64,000 nt of DNA from Patella vulgata (Eukaryota; Mollusca; Gastropoda; Patellidae). The notes below the pieces were generated by a model that made no database searches, was not told the DNA's origin, and worked only from the letters and a program-made list of their open reading frames with translations. The stretch lies in contig NC_065886.2 of the NCBI RefSeq assembly GCF_932274485.2, positions 17,311,501 through 17,375,500 on the forward strand, given 5' to 3'. Positions 29,678 through 40,900 of this stretch are shown here, piece by piece. Positions within the stretch are counted from its first letter, which is position 1. The number at the start of each line of letters is the position of its first letter. Made by a program: the position numbers and the translations under genes.

Positions 29678-29892
29678 CTGTTACAGTTCTGCCAGTCCCG
29701 ACGACGGAGGTGGTGTGAGTAGAATCGTGACGTAATTAAAAGTTTTCGGTGGTACGGTTGGTTGAGATATTTACTTATTCAGTCGACGCATGCTTTGTAG
29801 CCCGAAATCCACCTTTTCACTCGATTGTCACTATTTGTGGAATTGAAGGATTTCAATTCCGGAACGTTCAATCGAGTACCCCCTCAGTGTCA

Positions 29893-30825
29893 TATCCAGC
29901 CGATTTGAGCTGATATCGAACAGTACTGCAAATAAACTTCAAGCAACCAGAGACCATAATTACTCGCGCCTGGCATCAAAATTGCCAAATTTCTGCTGGG
30001 CATACCAACGCATTGTGTGGAATGCAATTTATTTTGATGATGACCACGTCTTATTACATTAATCTGTCACTTCGCATTAATAAACGTCAAGTTTGGATAT
30101 CCTTTACGATCATTTGATTTTGCTAGGGGATTTCTAGATCTGTTCTTGGACATTATATCCCGCTACGACAGCAATTGACTTGCGATTTCAGTCCAGACCA
30201 ATAATGTACCTGCATTTTGTGACTTTGTTTGAATTATTAGAATAATGTGGCTCAGTTAAGTTTGGTATGCAGTGTCAAATATGATATCGAATTGCATGAC
30301 CGTATATGCATACATAAAGCTTTTGCCGCGCTGCCCCAGGCCCCCAACCACACCCCAACCCAACAACAGCAAAAACACGATTCCTGTTGGGGATGTTCAT
30401 TAGGGCAATCCGATTGTTTTGAGTGTAAATTTTCGAGTTATCTCCCTGTATACGTCGGCTTGACTTTTAAATGCAGCACAAACTCCTCGGATGAATGTTT
30501 AAAATGTTGGGGTATTATGCTGTCACCTGTCCGTTGGTAAGCCAACAATTGTCTTGTGAACGCGACAGAGGATGCAGTTTTTCCAAAAATTCTGATCACA
30601 AATTTCGGATGTGAATCACGAAATTATTTTCCTAAATAGAACTTAACTTTCAAAGTTTCTGAACTTGATTAAGTACTCAGTTGTTTAGCAATGTATTAAT
30701 ACTTGGTGAAATTGTTAACAGTATCGAAATTTAAAAGGTTTCAACCTTGAACTGCGGAGTTGTCTTCAAGATCCCTTAATACACCCACTTTTAGAAATTT
30801 GACACTTTTTCCCAGCCCCATCCCA
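29893..30825. other. No supported feature
   Basis: A 97-codon open frame at 30247-30540 has no recognisable domain, no splice context and a Gln run encoded by a simple repeat. I do not call a gene here. Confidence 0.5.
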
Positions 30826-31272
30826 TTAAAGTATCGAAGTCTCTAACTCAGTAGCATCCAAAGTCTTCGACATTGAAATTATTTATCAATTTAAATCAAC
30901 GTTTTGATCTTACCATTGGTACACGAATCGTGTACCATAATGCGTTTCAGCTCCATTTTATAACAAGGAACTCGAAGAACGAGGCTAGACATATTCCATA
31001 AGTCATACCAAACGGTGACGCCATATTCTTATCTGGAGAGCATGCGCAATATATACTACCGGTGTAGACTGGAATAACCAGACGCTAGAGATTGCCATTC
31101 GATTGACACTTCTGGCGTATTTTGCCTAACATAACTGATTTGAAATTAGAGTAAAAACGGAAACGATTGAATATAAATCAGTTTATATACATTCATATTA
31201 CATTATTATATGCGTTGCAACCTATTTGTGTCAATTTCTAGGTCCCAAATATTAGCGATTTAGCCCCTTTAA
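30826..31272 (+). mobile_element. TTAA-type MITE family A, copy 2
   Basis: It aligns along its length with 4864-5377 (for example GGAATAACCAGACGCTAGAG and CTTATCTGGAGAGCATGC) and is bounded by TTAAAGTATCGAAGTC and GATTTAGCCCCTTTAA. A deletion on the left side makes it 447 bp. Confidence 0.88.
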
Positions 31273-33028
31273 GCTATTGGGATACAAAAGTACTGGTGAT
31301 GCTTTAGTTGTGGAAACTGAGAGCAACTCAAAACCGTTTCACCAGTGTTTCATTACGGTGCATATGTTTTTAAAAAAAAATACTTTGAAATGCACTTTCC
31401 AACTTGAAAATTAGTTCACAGCTGACAAATCCGTGAATACAAATGACAGCTATCTTTATTTACAACCATTGCCCCACAAAGGATACTTTGTGATCCGTTA
31501 AAACTAAAGGCATAAATATGTCAATCCGGTGACTTGCATAGATAGCAGACCTTCTTTATCTGCATATACACACAATTCAAACTAATGTTACCAAAGTCAT
31601 TTAGTCCAACTTATATTATTTCAAATTGATCATTATTAACCCATGTTAAGTTTTGGTTATCTAGGTGCTATTAATATTATTACATCACTTTACTGGTTCG
31701 AAATCAATGTGTAATGTACCAAACATACTCGATGCCAAGTGGTTACCTAACTTACATTTGTTATTGAAAACTTTATAAATTTATCAATATAAAAACTTTT
31801 AATTTGTATTTTCGTTTAATTAAGAAATGAAAATTGTTTACTAGTCATGTATACTATTGAAAGGATAATAGCTTAGGGTCGATAACATACTTTTATTTTA
31901 GGATAAATATTTATAAACCACTTCAAATTGACGACACTTGTCGACTGTGATTTATTTATTATTACATATACATGATAAATCGGCTTCTTTCTACTTTTTA
32001 TCCCTATTTTATAACAATCAAAACATAGTTTTCAAACGTCTTATTTTAATGAATTAAAATGTCACATAATATCCCAACAGAGAACAAAACTCCCGCCAGG
32101 TATAACCTATGCTTTTGTGTAAAATTTCTTGGTCAACATCGTCGGAGACGCTAGGTGATCTCTGGCTAGTAAAATTACCCATCACAGAAGTTTTTATGGG
32201 GTTTTTTAATCCCTTACTATGAAAGCACTACATACGATGGTGATTTTCTGTGATGTTGAACGTTCGTGCTCCAAAGCACGTTATTTTAGACCTTGTCGTC
32301 AGTAAGCTCGGGTTGGTTGGATGGAGAGAAAGACGTGTTAATTTTAAGTATTGTAATGTAGATTATTGTGTAATCTGCTTCCAGATAAAATGTAGAAACG
32401 AACAGTTGTTCCTATGTGAAACCATAAACTGGGTAAATTGAAAAAATATACACAACGTGAAAAGTGGTCCTAAGAAAAGAATTACAAAATATACGTCAAA
32501 GACAATCTAGATGTGGTGAGTTTTCTGGTCGCTCTCACTTTCCACATCTGACCAGCGACGAAAATTGCTACAAAGGTTGTTAACTGTGTGAACACTCCAA
32601 ATAAATAAGAAGTTAGCACTGTCACAGTATTGGCTAAAGTCACTTTAAATCTATTTGGTTACAGTGAATACCCCGATACCTTGGTATGTTACTATTTATA
32701 GTTCATCCTGATGTATGTTTGTATCACTGTGCACGTGGCAACATGGTTGCCTGATACAGGGCCGACGGAAGCAATTCTTCATTGGTGGGGGGGGGGGACT
32801 ACCGTCCTAGAACTTTAGGCGAGGGTCCAGGGGCCGCCTACGCCCCGGAAGCTCCCGAGGGTCTAGATCGTCGGAGTCGCTTTCTAAGTGATCTCTGGCT
32901 AGTAAAATTACACAGCACAGAAGTTTTTATGTTTTTTTAATCCATTACCATGAAATCACTGCAGACGATGGTGATTTTCTGTGATGCTGAACTGGACAAA
33001 TATATGCATAATAATACCAAGGTACAAT
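31273..33028. repeat. Non-coding stretch with a dispersed ~130-bp repeat pair
   Basis: About 32137-32267 and 32867-32992 are direct copies (GTGATCTCTGGCTAGTAAAA, GATGGTGATTTTCTGTGATG). Between them lies a G-run with CAGGGCCGACGGAAGC, which looks like a transposon end. No host gene is seen. Confidence 0.6.
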
Positions 33029-33184
33029 AATACCTGATTGTACGAAAAACCACACCCTTAGCTTGTGGGCCCTCTAGATGTCACATTTTTTTATTGATTG
33101 TAAAATCCGTTCAAATATACCACAGTTACATCATTACAGCTGAGTTCAAAGTTCAAATGGCCGCTTTACGCAAATAGTGTAACA
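33029..33184. repeat. R1 repeat fragment
   Basis: CTGATTGTACGAAAAACCAC, TTAGCTTGTGGGCCCTCTAG and GCAAATAGTGTAACA match the 1-1620 repeat. It is interrupted by the hAT-like MITE that follows. Confidence 0.8.
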
Positions 33185-33487
33185 CAGTGATTCTGAACCA
33201 GTATGCCGCGGCACACAGGTGTGCCGCGAAATCTTCATAAGTGTGCCGCGGAATTTTGAACGGCACACTAAGAAAATGCGAAAAACCACATGATCCCAAT
33301 TGAGTATTCACTGGTGTCTACCGAAAAGTTCATAGCTGTATTTTCTTTATTTAGTTTCGAGTCTGTGTGTCTATGACTAGTCTCTGTCTACGGTTGTATG
33401 CCGTGTTTTTATTTTGCAAAATTCAAATATTTTTCATATGTATGTGTTCCAAGGTGTGCCGTTGGCAAAAAAGGTTGAGAACCACTG
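33185..33487. mobile_element. hAT-type MITE with perfect 8-bp target duplication
   Basis: It starts CAGTGATTCTGAACC and ends GGTTGAGAACCACTG, the classic hAT terminal motif CAGTGGTTCTCAACC. GTGTAACA flanks both sides (33177-33184 and 33488-33495). The subterminal sequence repeats GTGCCGCGG. It inserted into an R1 repeat. Confidence 0.92.
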
Positions 33488-33979
33488 GTGTAACAGCATA
33501 TAATACCCAGGGCGACCTTCGCATGTAAACTGTGCTCGCGACTAGTCTGAACCAACACCGGAACGCAAATGGACCGGACCATTGGCTATTCAATACGCTG
33601 GCGCTCATGGTCAGTTGTTTCGCCTGTTATATTTTCTGCTATTTACTCATTTTCAAAAGTATATTTTGACGATGAGGATGAAGAAATGCTTTTAAAACAT
33701 TTTCTTACCAAGCTGACTCCACCCGGGTTAACTGCTAACATGGATGTTTTCACAAAGTTTTCTGTCGTGGGCCTATATATATTCTCTATATTTTCGGGTG
33801 TTACCATGAACACTTAAATACGATCCATAGTGTAAATAACGCATTGACAATATTATGATATTTTTTAGACAAATCTACACACTTGTCTTTTCAGCCATCT
33901 TTGAACTCTCTCGACCGTGCTCTATCGTATGGTACGGCTGGTCATTCGCATGCAGATAGTTCGGAAATCCGTGCAACCG

Positions 33980-34298
33980 AAGGTCGCTCTGTTGTGGACC
34001 ATCTAGAGGTCACAATTTATTTCCGATTTGCGCCTATCGGCCCGTTACTTTCTGGATTATGGACCCTGATTGTAAGAAAAATCAAGTTTTTAGCCTGTGG
34101 ATCCTCTGGAGGTAGCATTTTTTTATCTTATTTTCAAAATCGTTCAAATATAACACCGTGTCCATAATTATGGTTGAGTCCGAATTCCTGAAAATCGGAC
34201 CGAAACCTCCCGTCAAATGGCCGCTCCCCTTTACGCAAATAATGTAAAAGTAAGTAATACCAAGGTTGTAACAATTTTTTTTCCGATTTCGTTGAAAG
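33980..34298. repeat. R1 repeat fragment
   Basis: GGACCATCTAGAGGTCACAA, TATGGACCCTGATTGTAAG and GACCGAAACCTCCCG follow the order of the 1-1620 repeat. It ends exactly where a family-B MITE is inserted. A further scrap lies near 34790-34860. Confidence 0.8.
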
Positions 34299-34691
34299 TT
34301 AAAGATACATTATGGGAGATGGCAGTTCTCGCTAAAATAGTTAAAAACTAGATAGTGTAAAGGTAATTTGCTGGAAATTTCAGTCAAATTGATCCACTAT
34401 GAGCCGAGAAAGAAGCGGGTGAAATTTTTGCATAGTCTCGGTCATCATTACTAAAATCATTAATATAAACAGCATAGTCTCGATTATCCACTTTTTCTGA
34501 TTTAATTATCAATGGCCGTTAGCGGCATATAGGAATCTAATCCAGCCAACATCGAAGGCTAGCCTTGACATCGAGAGTTTATTATGGTCTGGATAAGTTA
34601 ATTAATGTCTAATTGATAATTTAGATAACATTTCAGGCCTAAAGAAAGACTTGTAATAAGCAGATTTTGCTCTTGCATAATGCATGTTTAA
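34299..34691 (+). mobile_element. TTAA-type MITE family B, copy 1
   Basis: It starts TTAAAGATACATTATGGGAG and ends GCATAATGCATGTTTAA. Copies occur at 43879, 49006, 52822 (internally deleted, minus) and 56224. Confidence 0.88.
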
Positions 34692-34860
34692 ACGAGTGTT
34701 TAAGTATTACTAGTTCTTGGGGGATTTCAAGCTTGGTGCGCATCGGACCTTCCGTTCTTGAGTTATGTCAAATGCCTTTTACGCAAAATATGAAATATGA
34801 ATGAAGTTTGTGGACCTCCCAGGGGCGACAATTTTTGTCCGATTCATGAGATAAAAATTC

Positions 34861-36392
34861 AACTATTTGTTGAGGATCAAATGTTCTTGGATGAGTTTCA
34901 TTTTGGTACGCATGAAGCCTTTCATTTTAGACCTTTAGCCCATGCTATATTTAGCCAATATGTCATAGACACACCGAAATGAGATGGAATGAAATATTTG
35001 ACTGTTTAATAAAGTTAACCAATCGCGACCCTCGCAACTAGGGGGCTATTAACCCAGGGGTCAGTATAGTGAATAGCCGGGTTTTTTCTTCTGAATGTCT
35101 ACGTTCTATTTAGTTCTAGATATTAAAATCAGGTCTCTTCCAGTAACTGAATAGTTACGTGCGTGCAATAATCTGGAGAAACGAGTACCCGTCGGGCCTG
35201 CAATAAAACGCATCTTATTTTCTACAAACATATGTGTTCCTTTGAACCCGTACGAACAATACGACAAGCACAAGGTTTCTAGATGTGGTCCATTAAGACG
35301 GGGATTATGGCGGTCAATCCCAACCCCGTAAATAAAAGTATAGAAAGTCACTTATTTTTCTATGGAATGTATGTTGTTTGTTTGGGTGATGTAGCTGATG
35401 AAATTGAATGTTTTATTCGAGTTCCCATATGCGCCACAAATCACCCGTGACACCTCGATGGTTCAATTTCAAAATTTTCTCGGGAGGCCTCAATGCCAAT
35501 CTAACCAAATATCCTGTGTCCGCCACTGTATGCACGACACTGGTGACAACCAATGATTTTAATCTTTGTACTTCGTTTGAAAAATTGCAAGAGCTGCCCT
35601 GTTACACGTAGCTGATAGTTTTATATCCAGTTTATTCTGGTATGTTGTGAGGTATTCTTCTTTTATGTCTTTATGTAGGTCATTGCCACATAACTGACGT
35701 TTTGGTTTATCTGTGCGGGAAGGTTTAATGAGCAGCGTCACTTATAAACTTCATTATGTTATTCAAAGTATCTTGAATGGCTAAAATCAGGCTGTCAATG
35801 TAATGGATTGTATGAAGAAGATTTAAGTACTGTATAGTCATTTTTTTTTTATTATTTTTTTTTAAAAATACCTCTGGAAAACACTCACGACATTATTCAA
35901 AAAGAAACACGTCGTGATTAAAGCAGTTTCATTTGGGATCGACAGCTTCAGAAAAAATTTGAAGTCATTATTACGAAGCTGGACTAATTTATTAGAGAGA
36001 GGGCTAGGCTTGTGCGTAGGGGTCTTTACCAGCGAGAAGTAACAGGAGTACCCGGAGAAAACCTAAGAGGTCAGACAGGCGATCCTAATCCTTGTCATCG
36101 AAGCCACGCCACTTGACTCCAGGGCAGTAACAGCCCATTTTTCTCATTATTCATAAGACTGTTTACGACAATCGGACCCCAACCACTGATATTAAATATT
36201 TTATTTCTGTTTCTTGGTTCCGAAACTCAATTCTGACTTCATATTTAGCCTGTAAATTGCCAATGTTTCCAGGGAGAAAATAACTTTTTTGCGTGCCTCA
36301 AGTAAATATACCCATACCTGTTTAGTTGTTGAACAGCCCCGTGGGTTTTCTCCGGGTACTCCGGTTTCCGCCTATTGTCGAGTGGACGTTAA
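34861..36392. repeat. Mostly featureless stretch with degenerate SINE-B pieces
   Basis: Near 36005-36125 the words AGGGGTCTTTACCAGCGAG, CCGGAGAAAACCTAAGAGG and CTAATCCTTGTCA match SINE-B (minus). Near 36329-36383 GTGGGTTTTCTCCGGGTACT is the same segment on the plus strand. No exon is recognised. Confidence 0.5.
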
Positions 36393-36393
36393 C

Positions 36394-36421
<28 letters not shown>
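36393..36421. repeat. (CT)n microsatellite
   Basis: An uninterrupted CT repeat. Confidence 0.95.
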
Positions 36422-36424
<3 letters not shown>

Positions 36425-36629
36425 AATGACCTTACATAAAATACGTAAATACACTTTTATCTTTCTCTTTTATTGAAAGTAAGGAAATTTTGTAAATCTG
36501 CACACAATTTTCTAAAAAAAATAATAATAAGATACTATAATCTACTGCCAAATATATTCAGAATCATAAGTAATTATTTGATTCAAAAAGCAACGTGTCG
36601 AACTGATTGTGTCAGACATGTTAAATTGG

Positions 36630-36632
<3 letters not shown>

Positions 36633-36675
<43 letters not shown>
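36633..36675. repeat. (TA)n microsatellite
   Basis: An uninterrupted TA repeat. The open frame across it is an artefact. Confidence 0.95.
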
Positions 36676-36679
<4 letters not shown>

Positions 36680-37577
36680 TTTTAAGCTTTGAGATACCAT
36701 GGTTAGATTCGCTAAATAATAGCAGTTAAGTATGCCAAACTATGGTCCTTTACATCGCGTTATGACATATTATTATTAAGTGTTTTAATCACTAGCGAAC
36801 TGTCTTAATACTAACTAAAAAAAATACATGTACATCAAATCAATTACAAAAATATACAAAAATATGTTATTATACAGAAAAGCAATGACAATTATATGTA
36901 TACTTTCTCTTTTATATTAATTCAAATCTTAAATATAAATAAATGACTATCATAATTCTGAAATAAATGTTTGGTCTCATTCAGACATCTAACACGAGCT
37001 CTTGGGCTAAGGTGGCCATAATGAAAGCCATATTGGGAAATGAGATGTGATGTGGCGGATTTTGTGATAGAGGCGCCTAGTCCTCTTGTTATTCTATTTC
37101 TGTTGACTGTCACAAAAGTACATCTTGACCTGGAAGTAACAAATGGCAGATAAAAAATGTCTCAATAACCTGGACTATATTTCTGACAATGATGATTTAT
37201 TATTAAGATCATGCATAAACATGAATGTTACACATGTTATGATTGATTGGTTGACCGTGTAAACTATTTACAGAAATAGACTATAGTTAGTGTACGAACA
37301 TTGTTCAGCACATTATTATTATTATAAAATCATTTATAAAAATGTGTTCCGATGCGCAGTGTCATTGTTCTATATTAACATTAAGCATATTTTAGAATAG
37401 CAGTGTATACTGTATGGTGTATTAATATCAAATCTATCAAATGTTAATATCACTGAGCCATGTTACTCTCTGGTTGACAAAGCGCTCGTATATCATGCAT
37501 TCTATACACATTAACCTGGACAAAAGTTTAGATAAAGATCTCGAAGTTTTTCCTTTGTTGTGTTTCCATAAAGTCAT
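36676..37577. other. No supported feature
   Basis: AT-rich sequence with no splice-framed coding segment or clear repeat relation to the rest of the window. Confidence 0.5.
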
Positions 37578-37762
37578 GTGTGGGGTAAGACAAGGTTCTT
37601 CTACTTGACCGTTATCTTTTCATATATCTTAAAAACAATTTGTGGGATAATAACCAGGGATCCTCACAATATTATGCAGACCCCTCGTAGTTATCCTACA
37701 GGTTGTCTTTAAGTAATATAAAAAATAATGGACAAGTAGAAGAACTTAGTATTACCCCACAC
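37578..37762. mobile_element. 185-bp MITE with about 30-bp terminal inverted repeats
   Basis: GTGTGGGGTAAGACAAGG... at the left pairs with ...CTTAGTATTACCCCACAC at the right, and both arms share TTCTACTTG/CAAGTAGAA. It lies about 60 bp beyond the stop codon of the Pif-like gene, so it may be in or near its 3' UTR. Confidence 0.8.
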
Positions 37763-37820
37763 CGATAATAACAAAAATGTTTTCTTGAGAGTTTTTATAT
37801 ATTAGAAGTTTTAATCAAAT

Positions 37821-37918
37821 TTAGTTCCAAAGACTTACATAATCTAAATATCCTTTAAATTTATTCTTGCGTGTAGCACTTCCTATAACAAGACCACTTT
37901 TCGCGACAGCAATTTCAC
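37821..37918 (-). CDS. Pif-like exon 8: laminin-G-like domain, end
   Basis: 98 bp from the acceptor TTTTCAG: GEIAVAKSGLVIGSATRKNK then FKGYLDYVSLWN and TAA. The G-Y-L-D-x-V-S-L-W end strand is typical of LamG folds. Confidence 0.8.
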
Positions 37919-40900
37919 CTGAAAATATAAAAATAAATAAGAAACATTTTTGTATTTGACTATGGATTTTTCATTAACATTTCACTCTTAAAACGGCCTT
38001 TATAATAAAGGTTGAAACTCTGTGCTCCATAATACATATTTTAGACAATTGTTAACAAAACTTATGAATAATATAACTGGTTGAATTACGATTTTGTTTT
38101 AATACAATACAGATTGATAATATCAACTTACCAAATCCATCTTTCGATCTACTTTGACCATCAACTGTCCCAGTAAAAACACCATTTTTGAGTGTTAATT
38201 TAACATTAATAGGACCAGATTTCTAGAGAAAGAAAAGTGGACAATTTAATAAATAATAATGAACTACGTATATACATAATCACTAAACATTTCGGATTGT
38301 TTTAACCCAATCTCACCAAGACAAACTCGCGAAACTTCATCTTAAACGAATAGGGATGCTACAATTTGTTCTACCCGTTGGTTTTTATTACCTTTGTTGT
38401 ATTCAGCCCATTTGGACTATTTGTTATTTCCCAATATTGAATTATTTTAAATTGATATTGCACATGTATATACGTATTGTGCATAGCAGTGAGTTTTAGG
38501 ATTGTGTTCTTAGTATATCAATGCTGTAAGAACTATTCTTGATCATTGGAGATAACACGATCGGATACCCTTAAAGACCCGGTGCGCTAGACGAATATTA
38601 GGTTTTTACTTTATCTCAATTTAGCACAAAAGATTTAAGAACTGAACTTTAGATGGTAATCTGGATAACTTTAACACCCCCAGACCACCCCACCCCCTCC
38701 CCACCAGGTCAAATGCCATCTTGATCTCGATGCTCATGCATAGAAAACATTATTCTTCAGTAGAGGACAGGCAGCCTATGACAGTAAGAGTTGGCGTAAT
38801 GAAATCAATAGCTTTTAATGTTTATCAACTGAAGGTCTATATTTTCCATCCCTTTAGTCTGGAATATTGTGCTTATAAAATGATACTCTTCGTGGTCGAT
38901 GTAATAACTGATGGCAGTTATATTTTCTCACTGTGGTCTAATTAAAATTTTTGATGTCAATATGGAAATAAAAGGTTAAAATATTGTTTATTGGTGTTTG
39001 TGTAGCGTGATGTGATGTGTAGTTCCCCTGCACCTACTAATAGATAATAAAAGATTATATTACGTATCTGGAAAATATATTTTGTATTTTCCTTGTAAAC
39101 AAATATATCAAAAAGAGATAAAGATATGAAACGACTGTTTGTGGTACAAATACTAACTATTACAACAATTATACAACAATACTGAATAGTAACAATATAG
39201 TTATTCAAATACTGATACATTCCAAAGATCGGTTCACTAACACAGTCAACACGCCACTTAAACATATATTAAACATATATTAAACCAGTTTGCCCTTGTT
39301 ATGAATAACACTTTTTTTCCACAGATTGAGGTCTCGTCAAGCATAAAGGAAATCATATCATGCAAAGAGTCTATTATTTTAGAACAATATGAATCTTTGC
39401 ACCTACAACCCCAACGAATAAATCAATAAATAAAGAAGTGTGTCTTTACAAATGTTTCGATATGACGATCTATACTAGTGATCAACTAACCGATATTTGT
39501 ATCTACATTGTCAATATAAGTATATAAATACAATGCCTAACCATACTTTTCACTATTTAGTTTGTGTTCTTACAGTACAGAGTGGTAGTGACTTGCGATT
39601 TACCTATCAACATGAACGTCAACAGCAGTGCTAACGGTCATGAAAGTCATAAGCAAAGACAAATTCAAAAGGACTCAATTAATCGTGAAATGAAAAGTCA
39701 TCAGATGAATTCAGCACAGGATAAACTGTTAGAATTGTCCAATTTACGACTAGACAAAATCCTTGACAAAGAAACGCGGTCATCTAGACATACGACGCAA
39801 GGAATCAAACAAGAACAGCAGAGCATCCACAAATGCACCCCACCAACAGAGATATGGCTGAAGCAACACGAGGCCCAGTATCAAGCATGGAAGGATCGCG
39901 AACGAGAGAAATTGCTTAAGAGGCATAAGAGTGTGATTAAAAGTTACCGTCTGCCCAGTGAAGAATCGTGTGAGCGACAACTCAAATTAGTTCGATCGAA
40001 AACATTTTTAGCAAGAGACAAAAGCCCGCCGGAATTAAAAAGACGGGTCAGTGTGAATATTCGGTCTACTGAAGGGGCGGGTGAACCCAGGATATCGCAT
40101 AGAAGAACTTCAAGACGAAATACGGTATCCTTCTCGGATGTGAGCTCCAGAAGAAGTTCTGTTGACTCTTTATAATGTCGTTTACACGTTTAAACAACTA
40201 CCTCAAGAACAAATCGTCTAAGGTTTTGTAATAGTTGATACCGTTCCCAAAATGATGATATCCAATGTTTAATATTAGAAATTGGAAGTTTAACTAACTC
40301 AGGGGTTTTCTTGACTGGTCGTTTTGTTACAGAAACTAACAATGCTTACCTGGTAAAAGTTGTTTACCATTTTATTCAATTATCCAAGTTCTGCTAATTT
40401 AGTAAATGTTTTACTGACGCCCCCGGGAATACATAGGAGAAAATTATTTCAAATACTTGATGAACAACCTAATTTGTCATATTTTGTTAATACTTCAATA
40501 AAAATAGTGTTGGGCGCAGCGGTACTATTTTCTTATTGCAAAATTAAAAAATAAAAGACAAGTTGAATAGTCTTAGTATTGTTATATTTCAAGTTGATTT
40601 AAATCTGCCTGCGATTTAAACCTGGGTGTGATTTTTGAGATGACGTATTTAATGCCTTCATTCGAGAATCAAAAAAAATAATTTTAATTAAAAGTGTGTT
40701 GAACACAGTGGTGCACTTCATATTTTAATATTATTTTATTTTGATAATAATAAAGTGTTTTAATATTGTAGTATTTCTCAAAGATTTAAAGATTTAAACT
40801 AGTATAAATTTCAGTGACGTTTTTCATCATCTTGAGAAGACATATTGTTATGTTTTTAGTGGGTTATTTAAGGAATAAGAAGTTCAATCAAGTTCAGTTG

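Larger units (their letters stand above)
28292..29892. mobile_element. Possible outer TIR element holding a nested element
   Basis: AGGGGATGTTCGATT with TCCGGAACGT near 28292-28325 resembles, inverted, CCGGAACGTTCAATCGAGTA with CCCCCT near 29860-29884. Similarity falls off inward, so the boundary is uncertain. The hAT-like element at 28372-29677 would be an insertion into it. Confidence 0.35.

Noticed and set aside
30247-30540. 97-codon plus-strand frame with several Cys
   Set aside because: No signal peptide, domain or splice partner; Cys spacing fits no known small fold that I recognise.
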